A stretch of DNA of 64,000 nucleotides from an uncultured Eubacteriales bacterium (GCA_934474225.1 CAKSLU010000008.1:7909-71908); one strand, 5' to 3'. Positions 34,680 to 42,885 are shown, numbered from the stretch's first letter. Program-made: numbers and translations. Notes: generated from the sequence alone by a model not told the origin.

Positions 34680-35232
34680 CCGCGTGCGGCTGACGAGCGG
34701 TTACGGCAATCGCGTGCTGGACGGCAAGACGAGTTTTCACGCGGGCTATGACCTTGTGGGCATCGGCGCGCACCAGGTGACCGCCGCCGCAGGCGGCAAG
34801 GTGGCGGTGTCCCGCATCATCACGGACAAGTCGAACCGCACCTGGGAGTGGGGCAACTATGTCTGCGTCCACGGCGACGACGGGCGGTACTATTACTACT
34901 GTCACCTCGCCGACCGCAGCGTAAGCAAAGGTGACGCTGTCCGCGCGGGCGATGTGCTCGGCGTGATGGGCAGCACGGGCTACGCTTTCGGCGCGCACCT
35001 GCACTTTGAGGTGCGGGAGGCGGACGGCAGGACCACGGTCTCGCCGGAGGGGATTCTCGGCATCCCGAACCGCGTGGGCGTTTACACCGCCGAGAAGTCC
35101 ACGCTCGACGCCGACCTTGCGAAGCTGGCGGCGGCGAAGGTCATCACCTCGCCCGACTACTGGAAGAAAACCGCGCCGACCGTGCGCTACCTGCCCGAGC
35201 TGCTGCACAACATGGCGGAGGCGGTCAAGTGA
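34657..35232 (+). CDS. M23-family phage endolysin
   Basis: A 191-residue peptidoglycan endopeptidase without signal peptide. The LytM/M23 site is complete: HAGYD (about residues 29-33), the catalytic His in YYCHLAD and the HLHFEV motif, so it should be active. The last 50 residues form a helical tail ending with AEAVK. Flanked by membrane proteins that could release it. ATG at 34657 after AGAGGT; it overlaps both neighbours. Confidence 0.9.
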   Translation: MTIPFTTDRVRLTSGYGNRVLDGKTSFHAGYDLVGIGAHQVTAAAGGKVAVSRIITDKSNRTWEWGNYVCVHGDDGRYYYYCHLADRSVSKGDAVRAGDVLGVMGSTGYAFGAHLHFEVREADGRTTVSPEGILGIPNRVGVYTAEKSTLDADLAKLAAAKVITSPDYWKKTAPTVRYLPELLHNMAEAVK

Positions 35233-35519
35233 AAATCGTCTTTGAGCGGCGCGGCGCGGGCAAAAAGCGCCGCACGCTTGCCGAATTTTCCAAGCGGGTG
35301 GTGGCGGCGCTGGTCGCCGTATGGTTTGCGGGCGCGATGCTGGGCGTCGCCGTGGTTGCGGTGCAGGTGGTGCGCGGCGACATGACGGTGAACCTCGCCG
35401 ACCTGCTGCTATACATCGGGGCGCCGATGACCGGCGGGATTGTGACCTATCTGCTCAAGAGTGCATACGAAAATAAAGAGAAGATCAAAAACGGCGCAGC
35501 CGAAAACGACATATCCTGA
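35229..35519 (+). CDS. Two-TM phage membrane protein (putative holin component)
   Basis: A 96-residue protein starting with GTG on the stop of the endolysin gene. It has a basic N-terminus (FERRGAGKKRRTL), two hydrophobic segments (about 24-48 and 58-76) and a charged tail (SAYENKEKIKNG). The position and topology suggest a holin or antiholin. Confidence 0.65.
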   Translation: MKIVFERRGAGKKRRTLAEFSKRVVAALVAVWFAGAMLGVAVVAVQVVRGDMTVNLADLLLYIGAPMTGGIVTYLLKSAYENKEKIKNGAAENDIS

Positions 35520-35534
35520 AAAGGGGGTGAATCC

Positions 35535-35747
35535 ATGAACAGCGTACTCAGAAAAGTCTCCAGCCGCAAATTTATCGTGGCGGTCAGCGGCGTGGTCAGC
35601 GGCATTGTCCTGGTGGTAAACGGCAGCACCACCGAGGGCGTGACGGCCATCGTCACCTCGGTGGTCGCCTACCTCGCCGCCGAAGGGCTTGTGGACATGG
35701 CGGCGGTGAAGAAGCAGAGCGAAAGTGCGGACAAATCTGCGGATTGA
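35535..35747 (+). CDS. Small holin-like membrane protein
   Basis: A 70-residue protein: short N-terminus (NSVLRKVSSRKF), two hydrophobic stretches (about 12-28 and 33-50, SGVVSGIVLVVNGS and AIVTSVVAYLAAEG), and a charged tail. The layout resembles the small holin of Firmicutes phages (phage_holin_1-like). GGGGGTGA ribosome binding site; last gene of the cassette. Confidence 0.7.
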   Translation: MNSVLRKVSSRKFIVAVSGVVSGIVLVVNGSTTEGVTAIVTSVVAYLAAEGLVDMAAVKKQSESADKSAD

Positions 35748-35781
35748 TTTTGCATTTTCCTGTTTCAAACGCGCAAACATA

Positions 35782-35790
35782 TGCTATAAT
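35782..35790 (+). promoter_or_regulatory. Extended -10 promoter for the M29 aminopeptidase
   Basis: TGCTATAAT (TGn plus TATAAT) with no convincing -35. The -10 box runs into the left arm of the perfect inverted repeat at 35787-35820. Confidence 0.5.
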
Positions 35791-35825
35791 AGTCTCGCGG
35801 CAGTCGCCGCGAGACTATTATTTTT
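35787..35825 (+). terminator. Perfect 15-bp inverted repeat: terminator of the phage cassette and possible operator
   Basis: TAATAGTCTCGCGGC-AGTC-GCCGCGAGACTATTA followed by TTTTT. It can end transcription from the holin side, yet its left arm overlaps the -10 of the next gene, so a DNA-binding operator role is also possible. Confidence 0.7.
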
Positions 35826-35837
35826 ACGGAGGACCCT

Positions 35838-37064
35838 ATGAAGGTCACGACTTTGAAGAAATATGCCGAGCTGATTGCACGCCGCGGCGTCAACATCAAA
35901 AAGGGCGACGAAGTGGTCGTCACCGCCGAGCTGGATCAGCCAAAATTTGTGGAATATGTGGTGGAGGCATGCTACAAGGCGGGCGCCAAGAAGGTCACGG
36001 TGGATTTCACGCACCAGCCCCTGCAAAAGCTGCATGTCAAATACCGCAGTCTGAAGACGCTCGGCAAGGTTGAAGACTGGGAGGTCGCCCGCCTCGAGCA
36101 CTACATCGACACGCTGCCCGCCCGCATCTACCTCATCAGCGAGGACCCGGACGGCCTGCGCGGCATGGATCGCGAGAAGAACGCAAAGGGCGCGCAGGCG
36201 CGCAGTAAGATCATCAAGCCGCTGCGCGACCGCATGGACAACCGCTACAAGTGGTGCATCGCCGCCGTCCCGGGCAAGGCATGGGCGCAGAAGATGTTCC
36301 CCGGCATCCGCACATCCGCCGCGATTGAAAAACTGTGGGAAGCCATCCTCTACACCTCCCGCGCCGACGGCGACGACCCGATTGCCGCCTGGGATGCGCA
36401 CAATGCCGACATCGCCGCGCGCTGTGCCTACCTCAATTCGCTCGGCATCGACACCCTGCATTACACCGCATCAAACGGCACCGACTTCACCGTCGGTCTG
36501 ATTGACAAATCCGAGTTCTGCGGCGGCGCAGAGGCGATTATCGGCGGCGAAATCTTCAACGCCAACATTCCCTCCGAGGAGGTCTACACCAGCCCGAAGC
36601 GCGGCAGAGCCGAGGGTATCGTCTATTCGACCAAGCCGCTCTCCTACAACGGGCAGCTGATTGAGAATTTCTCCATCCGCTTTCACGAGGGCAAGGCGGT
36701 CGAAGTCCACGCCGAGAAGAACGAGGAAATGCTGAAGACCATCATCTCGATGGATGAGGGCGCATCCTACCTCGGCGAGGTCGCGCTGGTGCCCTACTCC
36801 TCCCCCATCAATCAGCTCGGCTATCTGTTCTACAACACGCTGTTTGACGAGAACGCAGTCTGCCACCTGGCGCTCGGCGAGGGGTATACGAACACGCTGC
36901 ACGGTTTTGCGGACATGACGCGCGAGGAGTGCACCGCCGCCGGTATCAACGACTCGATGATCCACGAGGACTTTATGATAGGCGCACCCGACCTCTCGAT
37001 CGTTGCCACGCTCCGCGACGGCACGGAGAAGGCGATCTTCAAAGACGGCACCTGGGCGTTTTGA
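35838..37064 (+). CDS. M29-family aminopeptidase (AmpS/PepS-like)
   Basis: A 408-residue cytosolic metallo-aminopeptidase of family M29 (thermophilic aminopeptidase/PepS type). Family segments include the metal-ligand-rich GGEIFNANIPSEEVYTSP (about residues 235-255), EVALVPYSSPIN, FYNTLFDENAVCHLALG and the C-terminal NDSMIHEDFMIGAPDLSI. Full family length. GGAGG precedes the ATG. It releases N-terminal residues from peptides; single-gene unit closed by the hairpin at 37146. Confidence 0.93.
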   Translation: MKVTTLKKYAELIARRGVNIKKGDEVVVTAELDQPKFVEYVVEACYKAGAKKVTVDFTHQPLQKLHVKYRSLKTLGKVEDWEVARLEHYIDTLPARIYLISEDPDGLRGMDREKNAKGAQARSKIIKPLRDRMDNRYKWCIAAVPGKAWAQKMFPGIRTSAAIEKLWEAILYTSRADGDDPIAAWDAHNADIAARCAYLNSLGIDTLHYTASNGTDFTVGLIDKSEFCGGAEAIIGGEIFNANIPSEEVYTSPKRGRAEGIVYSTKPLSYNGQLIENFSIRFHEGKAVEVHAEKNEEMLKTIISMDEGASYLGEVALVPYSSPINQLGYLFYNTLFDENAVCHLALGEGYTNTLHGFADMTREECTAAGINDSMIHEDFMIGAPDLSIVATLRDGTEKAIFKDGTWAF

Positions 37065-37145
37065 CCGATGTATACGGCGCAGACCGAATGGCGAAAAGGG
37101 ATTTTGAATAAGGTTTTGCTGTCTGCATCATTTCAGATATAAGTG

Positions 37146-37172
37146 GAAAAGCACCCGTAACGGGTGCTTTTC
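37146..37172 (+). terminator. Terminator after the M29 gene
   Basis: AAAAGCACCCG/CGGGTGCTTTT stem, 82 bp after the stop. Confidence 0.8.
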
Positions 37173-37201
37173 TCCATATTTGGGTTGATTTTCGCCATTC
37201 T

Positions 37202-37259
37202 ATCCACGCAAAAGACGCTCGGCGTATAACGATACGCCTTGAGCGTCTTTTGCGTGGAT
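37202..37259. repeat. 58-bp near-perfect inverted repeat
   Basis: The outer arms (37202-37220 and 37241-37259) start ATCCACGCAAAAGACGCTC and are exact reverse complements. An inner GGCGTAT/ATACGCC stem surrounds an AACG loop, with a 2-nt bulge. No T-run specific to one side. It lies in the 585-bp convergent gap between the M29 gene and noc, upstream of C2 and A2. Confidence 0.85.
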
Positions 37260-37327
37260 TCTGCATCCGTCTGCATCGGTCAAGGCGGCTGCAGCGATAC
37301 GCCCGGCGAAAATCTTTTTGCAAACCT

Positions 37328-37399
37328 GTAGGGACCGGCGTCCTCGACGGTCCGTTTTTGCTTTGGTTGGAGCGGACCGTCCCAGACGCCGGTCCCTAC
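37328..37399. repeat. Family C repeat C2
   Basis: GTAGGGACCGGCGTC...GACGCCGGTCCCTAC, with an inner GACGGTCCG/CGGACCGTC pair and a TTTGCTTTGG centre. The left flank is CAAACCT. Confidence 0.85.
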
Positions 37400-37418
37400 A
37401 AAGTTGGGTGCGTGATTC

Positions 37419-37614
37419 GGCTCCCCTGTGCAAGGGGTGAGCTGTCCGAGACGCGATGCGTCTCGCGGAGTTTTTCTTCGTCGGCTGAACACCGACGATT
37501 TCGCAAGCGAAACCGAAAAACATCCTGACGAAGCCGCCTGAGGGGTTGTTCCGTGGCTTTGTAACAATCCCTCCGTCGCCGTTCGGCGACACCTCCCTTT
37601 GCACAAGGGAGGCT
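37419..37614. repeat. Family A repeat A2, interrupted by B2
   Basis: The left end hairpin is altered to GGGGTGAGCTG where B starts. The right part, GAGGGGTTGT...ACAATCCCTCC and GTCGCC/GGCGAC, is intact, ending GCACAAGGGAGGC. The rest of this gap holds no gene. Confidence 0.85.
37439..37526 (+). repeat. Family B element B2 (nested in A2)
   Basis: Same fold as B1; last hairpin TTTCGC-AA-GCGAAA. Confidence 0.85.
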
Positions 37615-37649
37615 TGGTACCTACGGTGACGTCTCATGCTTCCCCGCAT

Positions 37650-38558
37650 CTACACACCTGCGGGGGACGCATCCGGAAAACCGTCCTCCGCCGTGCCGGG
37701 TTCCTTCGGGATGCGGACGGTGACCTCAAAGCTATCGCCGAGATCCTTTTTCTTTGTCTCCGCCGCGATGCCCGCGCGCTTCATGATGTCCACGGCGCGG
37801 TCGAGCGTGTTGTAGAAAATGCGGATATCGCGCACCAGCGCCGTGCGCTTTTTCGGCGGCTTTTCGCGCTTGTCGCTTTCGAGCAGGCGCGAGACATACG
37901 CCTCGGTCTCGGCAACATTCATGCCGCGCGCGATTACCGCCTCCAGCGCGTCGCGGCGGGCGCGCGCGTCGCCGAGGCGCAAGAGGGCGCGGGCGTGCCG
38001 CTCGGTCAGCCGCCGCTCGATAATGACCTGCCGCTCAAAGTCGTCAAAGCGCAAAAGGCGCAGCTTGTTGGCAACATAGGACTGGCTTGCCGACAGCTTT
38101 GCCGCAACCTCCTCCTGCGTCAGCCCATAGAGGTCGATCAGCGCCGAAATCGCCGCCGCCTCGTCAAACATATTGAGATCCTCGCGCTGTAAATTTTCAA
38201 TAATGGCAAGCTCGGCGGAGCGCAGGCTGTCCGCCTCAACGACGATGCAGGGCACCTCCGCCATGCCGAGCAGCTTGGCGGCGCGCAGCCGCCGCTCGCC
38301 CGCAATCAGCTCATAGACGCCGCCGTAATCATCGAGATTGCCGACCGAAATCGGTTTGCGCACGCAGAGCGGCTGCAGGATGCCGTGGCGGCGGATGCTG
38401 TCGGCGAGGCGGAGCGTCTCGTCCGAGTCGAAATACTTGCGCGGCTGCGCGGGGTTCGGCAGGATGCGGCAGACCGGGATTTTATGTACGCGCTCGGCGG
38501 GGTCTGCGGGCGGATTTTGCAGTTTCAGCTTGGGGAGCACATTTTCGAGCAGATTCAT
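37650..38558 (-). CDS. noc: ParB-family nucleoid occlusion protein Noc
   Basis: A 302-residue ParB/Noc CTPase that binds DNA sites and keeps division off the nucleoid, or segregates the origin. ParB N-domain: IPVCRILPNPAQPRKYFD and the CTP-binding ELIAGERRLRAAKLLG (about residues 78-93), with ENLQREDLNMFDEA. The HTH lies near LTQEEVAAKLSASQSYVANKLRLL, and a C-terminal dimerisation region follows. The start is taken at 38558 (GAAAGGA upstream; the family begins near here); the frame extends further but without a signal. Its position beside rsmG and mnmG is the usual Noc location near oriC. Confidence 0.92.
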   Translation of the reverse strand: MNLLENVLPKLKLQNPPADPAERVHKIPVCRILPNPAQPRKYFDSDETLRLADSIRRHGILQPLCVRKPISVGNLDDYGGVYELIAGERRLRAAKLLGMAEVPCIVVEADSLRSAELAIIENLQREDLNMFDEAAAISALIDLYGLTQEEVAAKLSASQSYVANKLRLLRFDDFERQVIIERRLTERHARALLRLGDARARRDALEAVIARGMNVAETEAYVSRLLESDKREKPPKKRTALVRDIRIFYNTLDRAVDIMKRAGIAAETKKKDLGDSFEVTVRIPKEPGTAEDGFPDASPAGV

Positions 38559-38716
38559 ATGGATTTTCCTTTCGTTTGTCCGTTTTTTTGTCTCTGCTCC
38601 TATGGTAGCGCGCCGCGGGCGGAAATATCCGAAAAGCCTGCGGGGCGATTTCCCGCCGCCTTTGCCGAAATTTAGCCCCGCGGCGGCGGCGCGGCGGCAA
38701 TGTGCAAAATAAATAC

Positions 38717-38746
38717 GAAAAAAGCCGCTTATCAAAGCGGCTTTTT
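38717..38746 (-). terminator. Terminator overlapping the end of rsmG
   Basis: Minus strand AAAAAGCCGCTT/AAGCGGCTTTTTT. The rsmG stop codon (38732) lies in the loop, so the last codons form the left arm. Confidence 0.8.
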
Positions 38747-39496
38747 CTTGATTTGTGAAAAATTGCGCGGATAAATTTTTTCGGTTTCGTCCACTTTACG
38801 GATACACGCGATGAAGCGCTCCTGCCGGTCTGCGTCGAATGCGGGGTCTCCGATGGTATATTCTACGGAAAAGCAGGTTTCCGCGCGAAGCGCCGCGATG
38901 GCATTTTCCGCCTCATGCAGCTCCTCTGCGCCGCTTTTCCCCTTCATCGGCAGAAATTCGCCGCCCACGCGCAGCAGCGGAATGCAGAATTCGCACAGCA
39001 TGTTCAGCCGCGCCACCGCGCGCGCCGTCACATAGTCAAATTTTCCGCGCAGCTCGCCCGCGCCCGCGTCCTCGGCGCGCGCCGTCACGGCGGTGACATT
39101 GGCAAGTCCGAGCGCCGCCGCCGTCTCGCGGACAAAGACGATGCGCTTGTCTGTGGAGTCGATCGCCGTGATGGCAAGGTCGGGGCGCACAATGGCAAGC
39201 GGCAGGGTGGGAAAACCCGCGCCGCAGCCCACATCGGCAAGCGAAGCGCCGACCTTGTGCAGATGCTGTGCCAGCCGCAGGCTGTCGAAATAATGCTTCA
39301 GAATGATCTCCCGCGGGTCTGTGATGGCGGTGAGGTTCATCACCGCGTTTGCGGCAAGCAGACGCTCGGTCAGGCGGAAAAAGCGGTCTGCCGTCTCCTC
39401 GGTCGCATACTTTTCCGTTGCCTGCGCGCTGCCCACAATGCGGATATAGTCCGCGGTAAATGCGGCGCGGTCAAGCGTCGGCGTTGTCTTGTTCAT
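38732..39496 (-). CDS. rsmG: 16S rRNA (guanine527-N7)-methyltransferase
   Basis: A 254-residue SAM-dependent enzyme that methylates G527 of 16S rRNA. Motifs: NLTAITDPREIILKHYFDSL, the SAM site LADVGCGAGFPTLPLAIVRPD (about residues 75-95), and YVTARAVARLNMLCEF. Start at 39496 (GGAG upstream); it begins inside the 3' end of mnmG (26-bp overlap), a standard mnmG-rsmG arrangement. Confidence 0.96.
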   Translation of the reverse strand: MNKTTPTLDRAAFTADYIRIVGSAQATEKYATEETADRFFRLTERLLAANAVMNLTAITDPREIILKHYFDSLRLAQHLHKVGASLADVGCGAGFPTLPLAIVRPDLAITAIDSTDKRIVFVRETAAALGLANVTAVTARAEDAGAGELRGKFDYVTARAVARLNMLCEFCIPLLRVGGEFLPMKGKSGAEELHEAENAIAALRAETCFSVEYTIGDPAFDADRQERFIACIRKVDETEKIYPRNFSQIKKKPL

Positions 39497-41399
39497 CGGC
39501 TTTGGTCTCCTTTTCGGGTCTGCCCGCGTCGGCAAGGCGAATCATCAGCACCGAAATGTCGGCGGGGCTGACGCCCGAGATGCGCATCGCCTGCCCGAGT
39601 GAGCGGGGGCGGATTTTGTTCAGCTTCTGCCGCGCCTCAAGGCGCAGACCGCCGATGGCGGCATAGTCGATGTCGGGCGGCAGCAGCTTTTCTTCAAGCT
39701 TTTGCAGCTTTTTGACCTCGGCCAGCTCACGGCGGATGTAGCCGTCGTATTTGACGCGCACCTCGGCGGAAAAGCGCACCGCGCGCGGCAGCGGCGGGCG
39801 CGTGGAATCGACCGGGGCGAGCAATTCATAGGACAGCTCGGGGCGGCGCACAAGGTCGGCGAGTTTTGCGCCGGTGGTAATCGGCGCGGAACCGTTTTGC
39901 ACGAGCAGGGCGTTCACCGCGTCGCTCGGCGGGATGTTGGTCTTTGTGATGCGCTCGACCTCGGCGTCGATTGCCGCCTGCTTTTCGAGGAAGGCGGCAT
40001 AGCGCCTATCGTCCACCAGCCCCACGCGATGGCCGTATGGGGTCAGGCGCGCGTCGGCATTGTCCTGGCGGAGCAGCAGGCGGTATTCGCTGCGCGAGGT
40101 CATGATGCGGTATGGCTCGTTTGTCCCTTTGGTCACGAGGTCGTCAATCAGCGTGCCGATATAGGAGGACGCGCGCGGCAGAACGAGCGGTTCGCGCCCG
40201 AGCAGCTGCATCGCGGCGTTGATGCCTGCGATGAGTCCCTGCGCTGCCGCCTCCTCATAACCGGAGGTGCCGTTGAACTGCCCCGCGCCGTACAGTCCGG
40301 CAATCGCCTTGGTTTCCAGCGTCGGATAGAGCGCCGTCGGGTCGATGCAGTCATACTCAATGGCATAGGCATAGCGCATGATTTCGGCATGGGCAAAGCC
40401 CTCGAGCGAGTGCAGCATAGCGATCTGCACATCGGTCGGGAGCGATGTGGAGAAGCCCTGGATGTACATCTCCTCGGTGTCTCTGCCGAGCGGTTCGATG
40501 AACAGCTGGTGCCGCTCCTTGTCGGCAAAGCGCACGAGCTTGTCCTCAATCGAGGGGCAGTAGCGCGGGCCTGTGCCGTGGATTTTGCCGGAGTACATCG
40601 CACTGCGGTGGATGTTGTCGCGGATGATGCGGTGCGTCTCGGCGTTGGTATAGACGATGTGGCAGGGGGTCTGCACAAGGTCGTCAAAGGCGTGCGGGTC
40701 GGTGCGCACCGAGAAGGGCGTGATCGGGCATTCGCCCGGCTGCACATCAAGGTTTGTAAAGTCGATGCTGCGGCGGTTGACGCGGGCGGGCGTGCCGGTC
40801 TTGAAACGGCGCAGGGGCAGACCAATGGCGCGCAGGCTCTCCGAGAGCGCGGACGCGCCCATCAGCCCGTCCGGCCCGCTCTTGTAGCTGACATCGCCGA
40901 CGAAGATTTCGCTGTCGAGATAGGTGCCGGTCGCCAGCACGGCGGCGCGCACCGCATAGACTTCGCCGAGCGCCGTCGTCAGCGAACACACGCGGCGTTT
41001 GCCGTCTTCCTCCGTCACGCCGACCGACACGATCTCGGCTTGAATCAGCCGCAGATGTTCGGTGGTCTCGAGCGTGTGCTTCATGCGCGCGCGGTAGGCG
41101 GCGCGATCCGCCTGGATGCGCTTGGAGTGCACGGCAGCGCCCTTGCCGAGGTTGAGCGTGCGGCTCTGCAGGGTGACCTCATCGGCTGCTTTGCCCATTT
41201 CGCCGCCCAGCGCGTCAATCTCAAAGACAAGGTGCCCCTTGCCCGTGCCGCCGATGGACGGATTGCAGGGCATGTTGCCCACTGCGTCGAGATTGATGGT
41301 GAACAGCACGGTGTCAAGCCCGAGGCGCGCGCAGGCGAGCGCGGCTTCGATGCCCGCGTGCCCTGCGCCGATGACGCCGACATCCGCTGTATGCTGCAT
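39471..41399 (-). CDS. mnmG: tRNA uridine-5-carboxymethylaminomethyl modification enzyme MnmG (GidA)
   Basis: A 642-residue FAD enzyme that, with MnmE, modifies U34 of several tRNAs. The FAD loop VGVIGAGHAGIEAALACARLG is at the N-terminus. The family signatures PCNPSIGGTGKGHLVFEIDALGGEMG, RFKTGTPARVN and GLYGAGQFNGTSGYEEAAAQG are present, and the C-terminal helical domain ends near LGQAMRISGVSPADISVL. The start is placed at 41399 after GGGGGGTG; the longer frame reads through repeat A4 and is rejected. mnmE is not in the window. Confidence 0.97.
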   Translation of the reverse strand: MQHTADVGVIGAGHAGIEAALACARLGLDTVLFTINLDAVGNMPCNPSIGGTGKGHLVFEIDALGGEMGKAADEVTLQSRTLNLGKGAAVHSKRIQADRAAYRARMKHTLETTEHLRLIQAEIVSVGVTEEDGKRRVCSLTTALGEVYAVRAAVLATGTYLDSEIFVGDVSYKSGPDGLMGASALSESLRAIGLPLRRFKTGTPARVNRRSIDFTNLDVQPGECPITPFSVRTDPHAFDDLVQTPCHIVYTNAETHRIIRDNIHRSAMYSGKIHGTGPRYCPSIEDKLVRFADKERHQLFIEPLGRDTEEMYIQGFSTSLPTDVQIAMLHSLEGFAHAEIMRYAYAIEYDCIDPTALYPTLETKAIAGLYGAGQFNGTSGYEEAAAQGLIAGINAAMQLLGREPLVLPRASSYIGTLIDDLVTKGTNEPYRIMTSRSEYRLLLRQDNADARLTPYGHRVGLVDDRRYAAFLEKQAAIDAEVERITKTNIPPSDAVNALLVQNGSAPITTGAKLADLVRRPELSYELLAPVDSTRPPLPRAVRFSAEVRVKYDGYIRRELAEVKKLQKLEEKLLPPDIDYAAIGGLRLEARQKLNKIRPRSLGQAMRISGVSPADISVLMIRLADAGRPEKETKADEQDNADA

Positions 41400-41464
41400 G
41401 GGAACACCCCCCGGAAATAAAATGAAAAGTGAAAAATGAAAAATGAAAAACGGAAAGTGATTTT

Positions 41465-41577
41465 GGCTCCCCTGTGCAAGGGGAGCTGCCGCCGAATGGC
41501 GGCTGAGGGGTTGTTCTTCGCTCTGTAACAATCCCTCCGGCGGCTACGCCGCCACCTCCCTTTGCACAAGGGAGGCT
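41465..41577. repeat. Family A repeat A4
   Basis: Uninterrupted copy. Hairpin 2 is GCCGCC/GGCGGC and hairpin 4 GGCGGC/GCCGCC, unlike A1, with pairing kept. It lies between rlmH and mnmG. A short run of TTTTTCA-like tandem repeats (41425-41455) separates it from mnmG. Confidence 0.88.
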
Positions 41578-41589
41578 TTACTGCTCTCT

Positions 41590-42066
41590 CTACTTATGAT
41601 ACTTCCCGCCGGCGTCGATGGAGAGCGCACGGTAGAGCGCCTCGGCGAGAATCACCCGCATCAGCCGGTGCGGGAAGGTCAGCTTTGAGAAGGACAGCCG
41701 CCTCTCGCACGCCGCCTTGACCTTCTCCGCAAGCCCGTGCGACGAGCCGATGACAAAGCAAAGCTCGCCCGCCGTGCGCTTGACCTCGCCGACGAGCGCG
41801 CCAAGCTCCTCGCTGGACAGCTGCTTGCCCTCGACGCAGAGCGCAATTTTGTAGGCGCGCGGCGGCAGATGCTTCAAAATCTGTTCGCCCTCGGCGTCCA
41901 GCGCGGCGGCGATGTCGCCCGCGCGCGTCGCGGCAAGCGGCGCTTCCTTCAGATTGATGTTTTTCAGTTCGGCATAGGCGGACGCGCGCTTCTCGTACTC
42001 GGCAATCGCCTCGGCAAAGTAGCTTTCCTTCATGCCGCCGACCGAAATAATGGTGATTTTCAGCAT
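41590..42066 (-). CDS. rlmH: 23S rRNA (pseudouridine1915-N3)-methyltransferase RlmH
   Basis: A 158-residue SPOUT methyltransferase acting on the 70S ribosome. It starts LKITIISVGGMKE, contains CVEGKQLSSEELGALV and the knot FVIGSSHGLAEKVK, and ends RVILAEALYRALSIDAGGKYHK, the typical RlmH C-terminus with the required Tyr-His. Its ATG overlaps the walJ stop by one base (TAATG). Confidence 0.96.
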   Translation of the reverse strand: MLKITIISVGGMKESYFAEAIAEYEKRASAYAELKNINLKEAPLAATRAGDIAAALDAEGEQILKHLPPRAYKIALCVEGKQLSSEELGALVGEVKRTAGELCFVIGSSHGLAEKVKAACERRLSFSKLTFPHRLMRVILAEALYRALSIDAGGKYHK

Positions 42067-42833
42067 TACAACAGCCTCGTGGGTTCGCTCTCGCGCGCAA
42101 CGACAATGTGCAGCTCCGGGCAGGCGGCGCATGCCGCCTCCAATGCGCGCGCGGGCGTGTTGTTCTCGGCGGAGAGATGCGCCAGCAGCACATGCGCGGT
42201 GCCCTGCGCCGAAAGCTGCGGCAGAAAGGCATCGCAGGCGCGGTTGGACAGGTGCCCGCGGTCGGACGCGATGCGGGATTTGAGCCATGCGGGGTAAGGA
42301 CCGCGCATCAGCATGTCCTCATCGTGGTTGGATTCCAGCACAACGGCATACGCGCCCGCAAGATTTGCCGCAATCTCGGGCGTGACACGCCCGATGTCGG
42401 TCGCATACGCCAGCTTGCGCCCGTCCGCCAGCGTCACGGTGTAGCCCACGCTCATGTCGCTGTCGTGCGGGGTGACAAACGAGGACACCGTCATGCCGCC
42501 GACCTGCACGGAAAAGAGCGGCGTGTGCAGCACGGCGCGGCACGGCAGATAGCGGGCGGCAGGCAGCAGCCGCGCCGCCGACCCCTCGGTGATGTGAATC
42601 GGAATATCGTATTTTTTCGCCAGCATCTCCAGCGCGCTCGTGTGGTCGGCATGCTCATGCGTGACAAAAACCGCGCGCACCGCCGTCATATCGCCGCCCA
42701 CGGCGGTGAGCGCCTGCGTCAGCGCGCGCAGGCTGCGCCCCGCGTCGATGAGGATGGCGTCCCCGCCCGCGCGGATGTAGGTGCAGTTGCCCTTGGAGCC
42801 GGAATACAGCGTGCAAAGCTGCAAATCTTCCAT
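42066..42833 (-). CDS. walJ: Metallo-beta-lactamase-fold hydrolase, WalJ/YycJ family
   Basis: A 255-residue MBL-fold hydrolase; in Bacilli the family is linked to the WalRK system and to DNA-repair fidelity. The metal-site motif is VFVTHEHADH (HxHxDH, about residues 58-68). Other ligands are in FVTPHDSDMSVGY and the late LLAHLSAENN. The start at 42833 is preceded by GAGGTTAT. It is followed by rlmH, a pairing seen in many Firmicutes. No walRK genes lie here. Confidence 0.9.
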   Translation of the reverse strand: MEDLQLCTLYSGSKGNCTYIRAGGDAILIDAGRSLRALTQALTAVGGDMTAVRAVFVTHEHADHTSALEMLAKKYDIPIHITEGSAARLLPAARYLPCRAVLHTPLFSVQVGGMTVSSFVTPHDSDMSVGYTVTLADGRKLAYATDIGRVTPEIAANLAGAYAVVLESNHDEDMLMRGPYPAWLKSRIASDRGHLSNRACDAFLPQLSAQGTAHVLLAHLSAENNTPARALEAACAACPELHIVVARESEPTRLL

Positions 42834-42855
42834 ATGTGATAACCTCGAAAAACGG

Positions 42856-42885
42856 AAAGGTGCTGCAAGCAGAACAGCACCTTTT
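42856..42885 (-). terminator. Terminator after galK
   Basis: AAAGGTGCTG/CAGCACCTTT stem between galK and walJ. Confidence 0.8.

Larger units (their letters stand above)
24257..35747 (+). mobile_element. Phage-derived packaging, capsid and lysis cassette (defective prophage, satellite or GTA-like)
   Basis: Fifteen or more co-directional, mostly overlapping genes: terminase small and large, two small ORFs, portal, scaffold, capsid, two connector-like genes, beta-propeller, collagen-like fibre, small ORFs, a TM/coiled-coil protein, M23 endolysin and holin-like proteins. All frames look intact. No integrase, excisionase, replication gene, tail tube, tape measure or baseplate gene is present, and I found no flanking direct repeat or tRNA as attachment site. 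Base composition looks like the host. Right edge: the hairpin at 35787. Confidence 0.85.

Noticed and set aside
24100..35840. att direct repeats flanking the phage cassette
   Set aside because: Compared 24.1-24.26 kb with 35.75-35.84 kb by eye and saw no shared run beyond short chance matches, and no tRNA gene.
41425..41455. TTTTTCA-like tandem run before mnmG as a phase-variation tract
   Set aside because: The units are imperfect and too few, and lie outside both the -10/-35 spacing and the coding sequence as far as can be judged.
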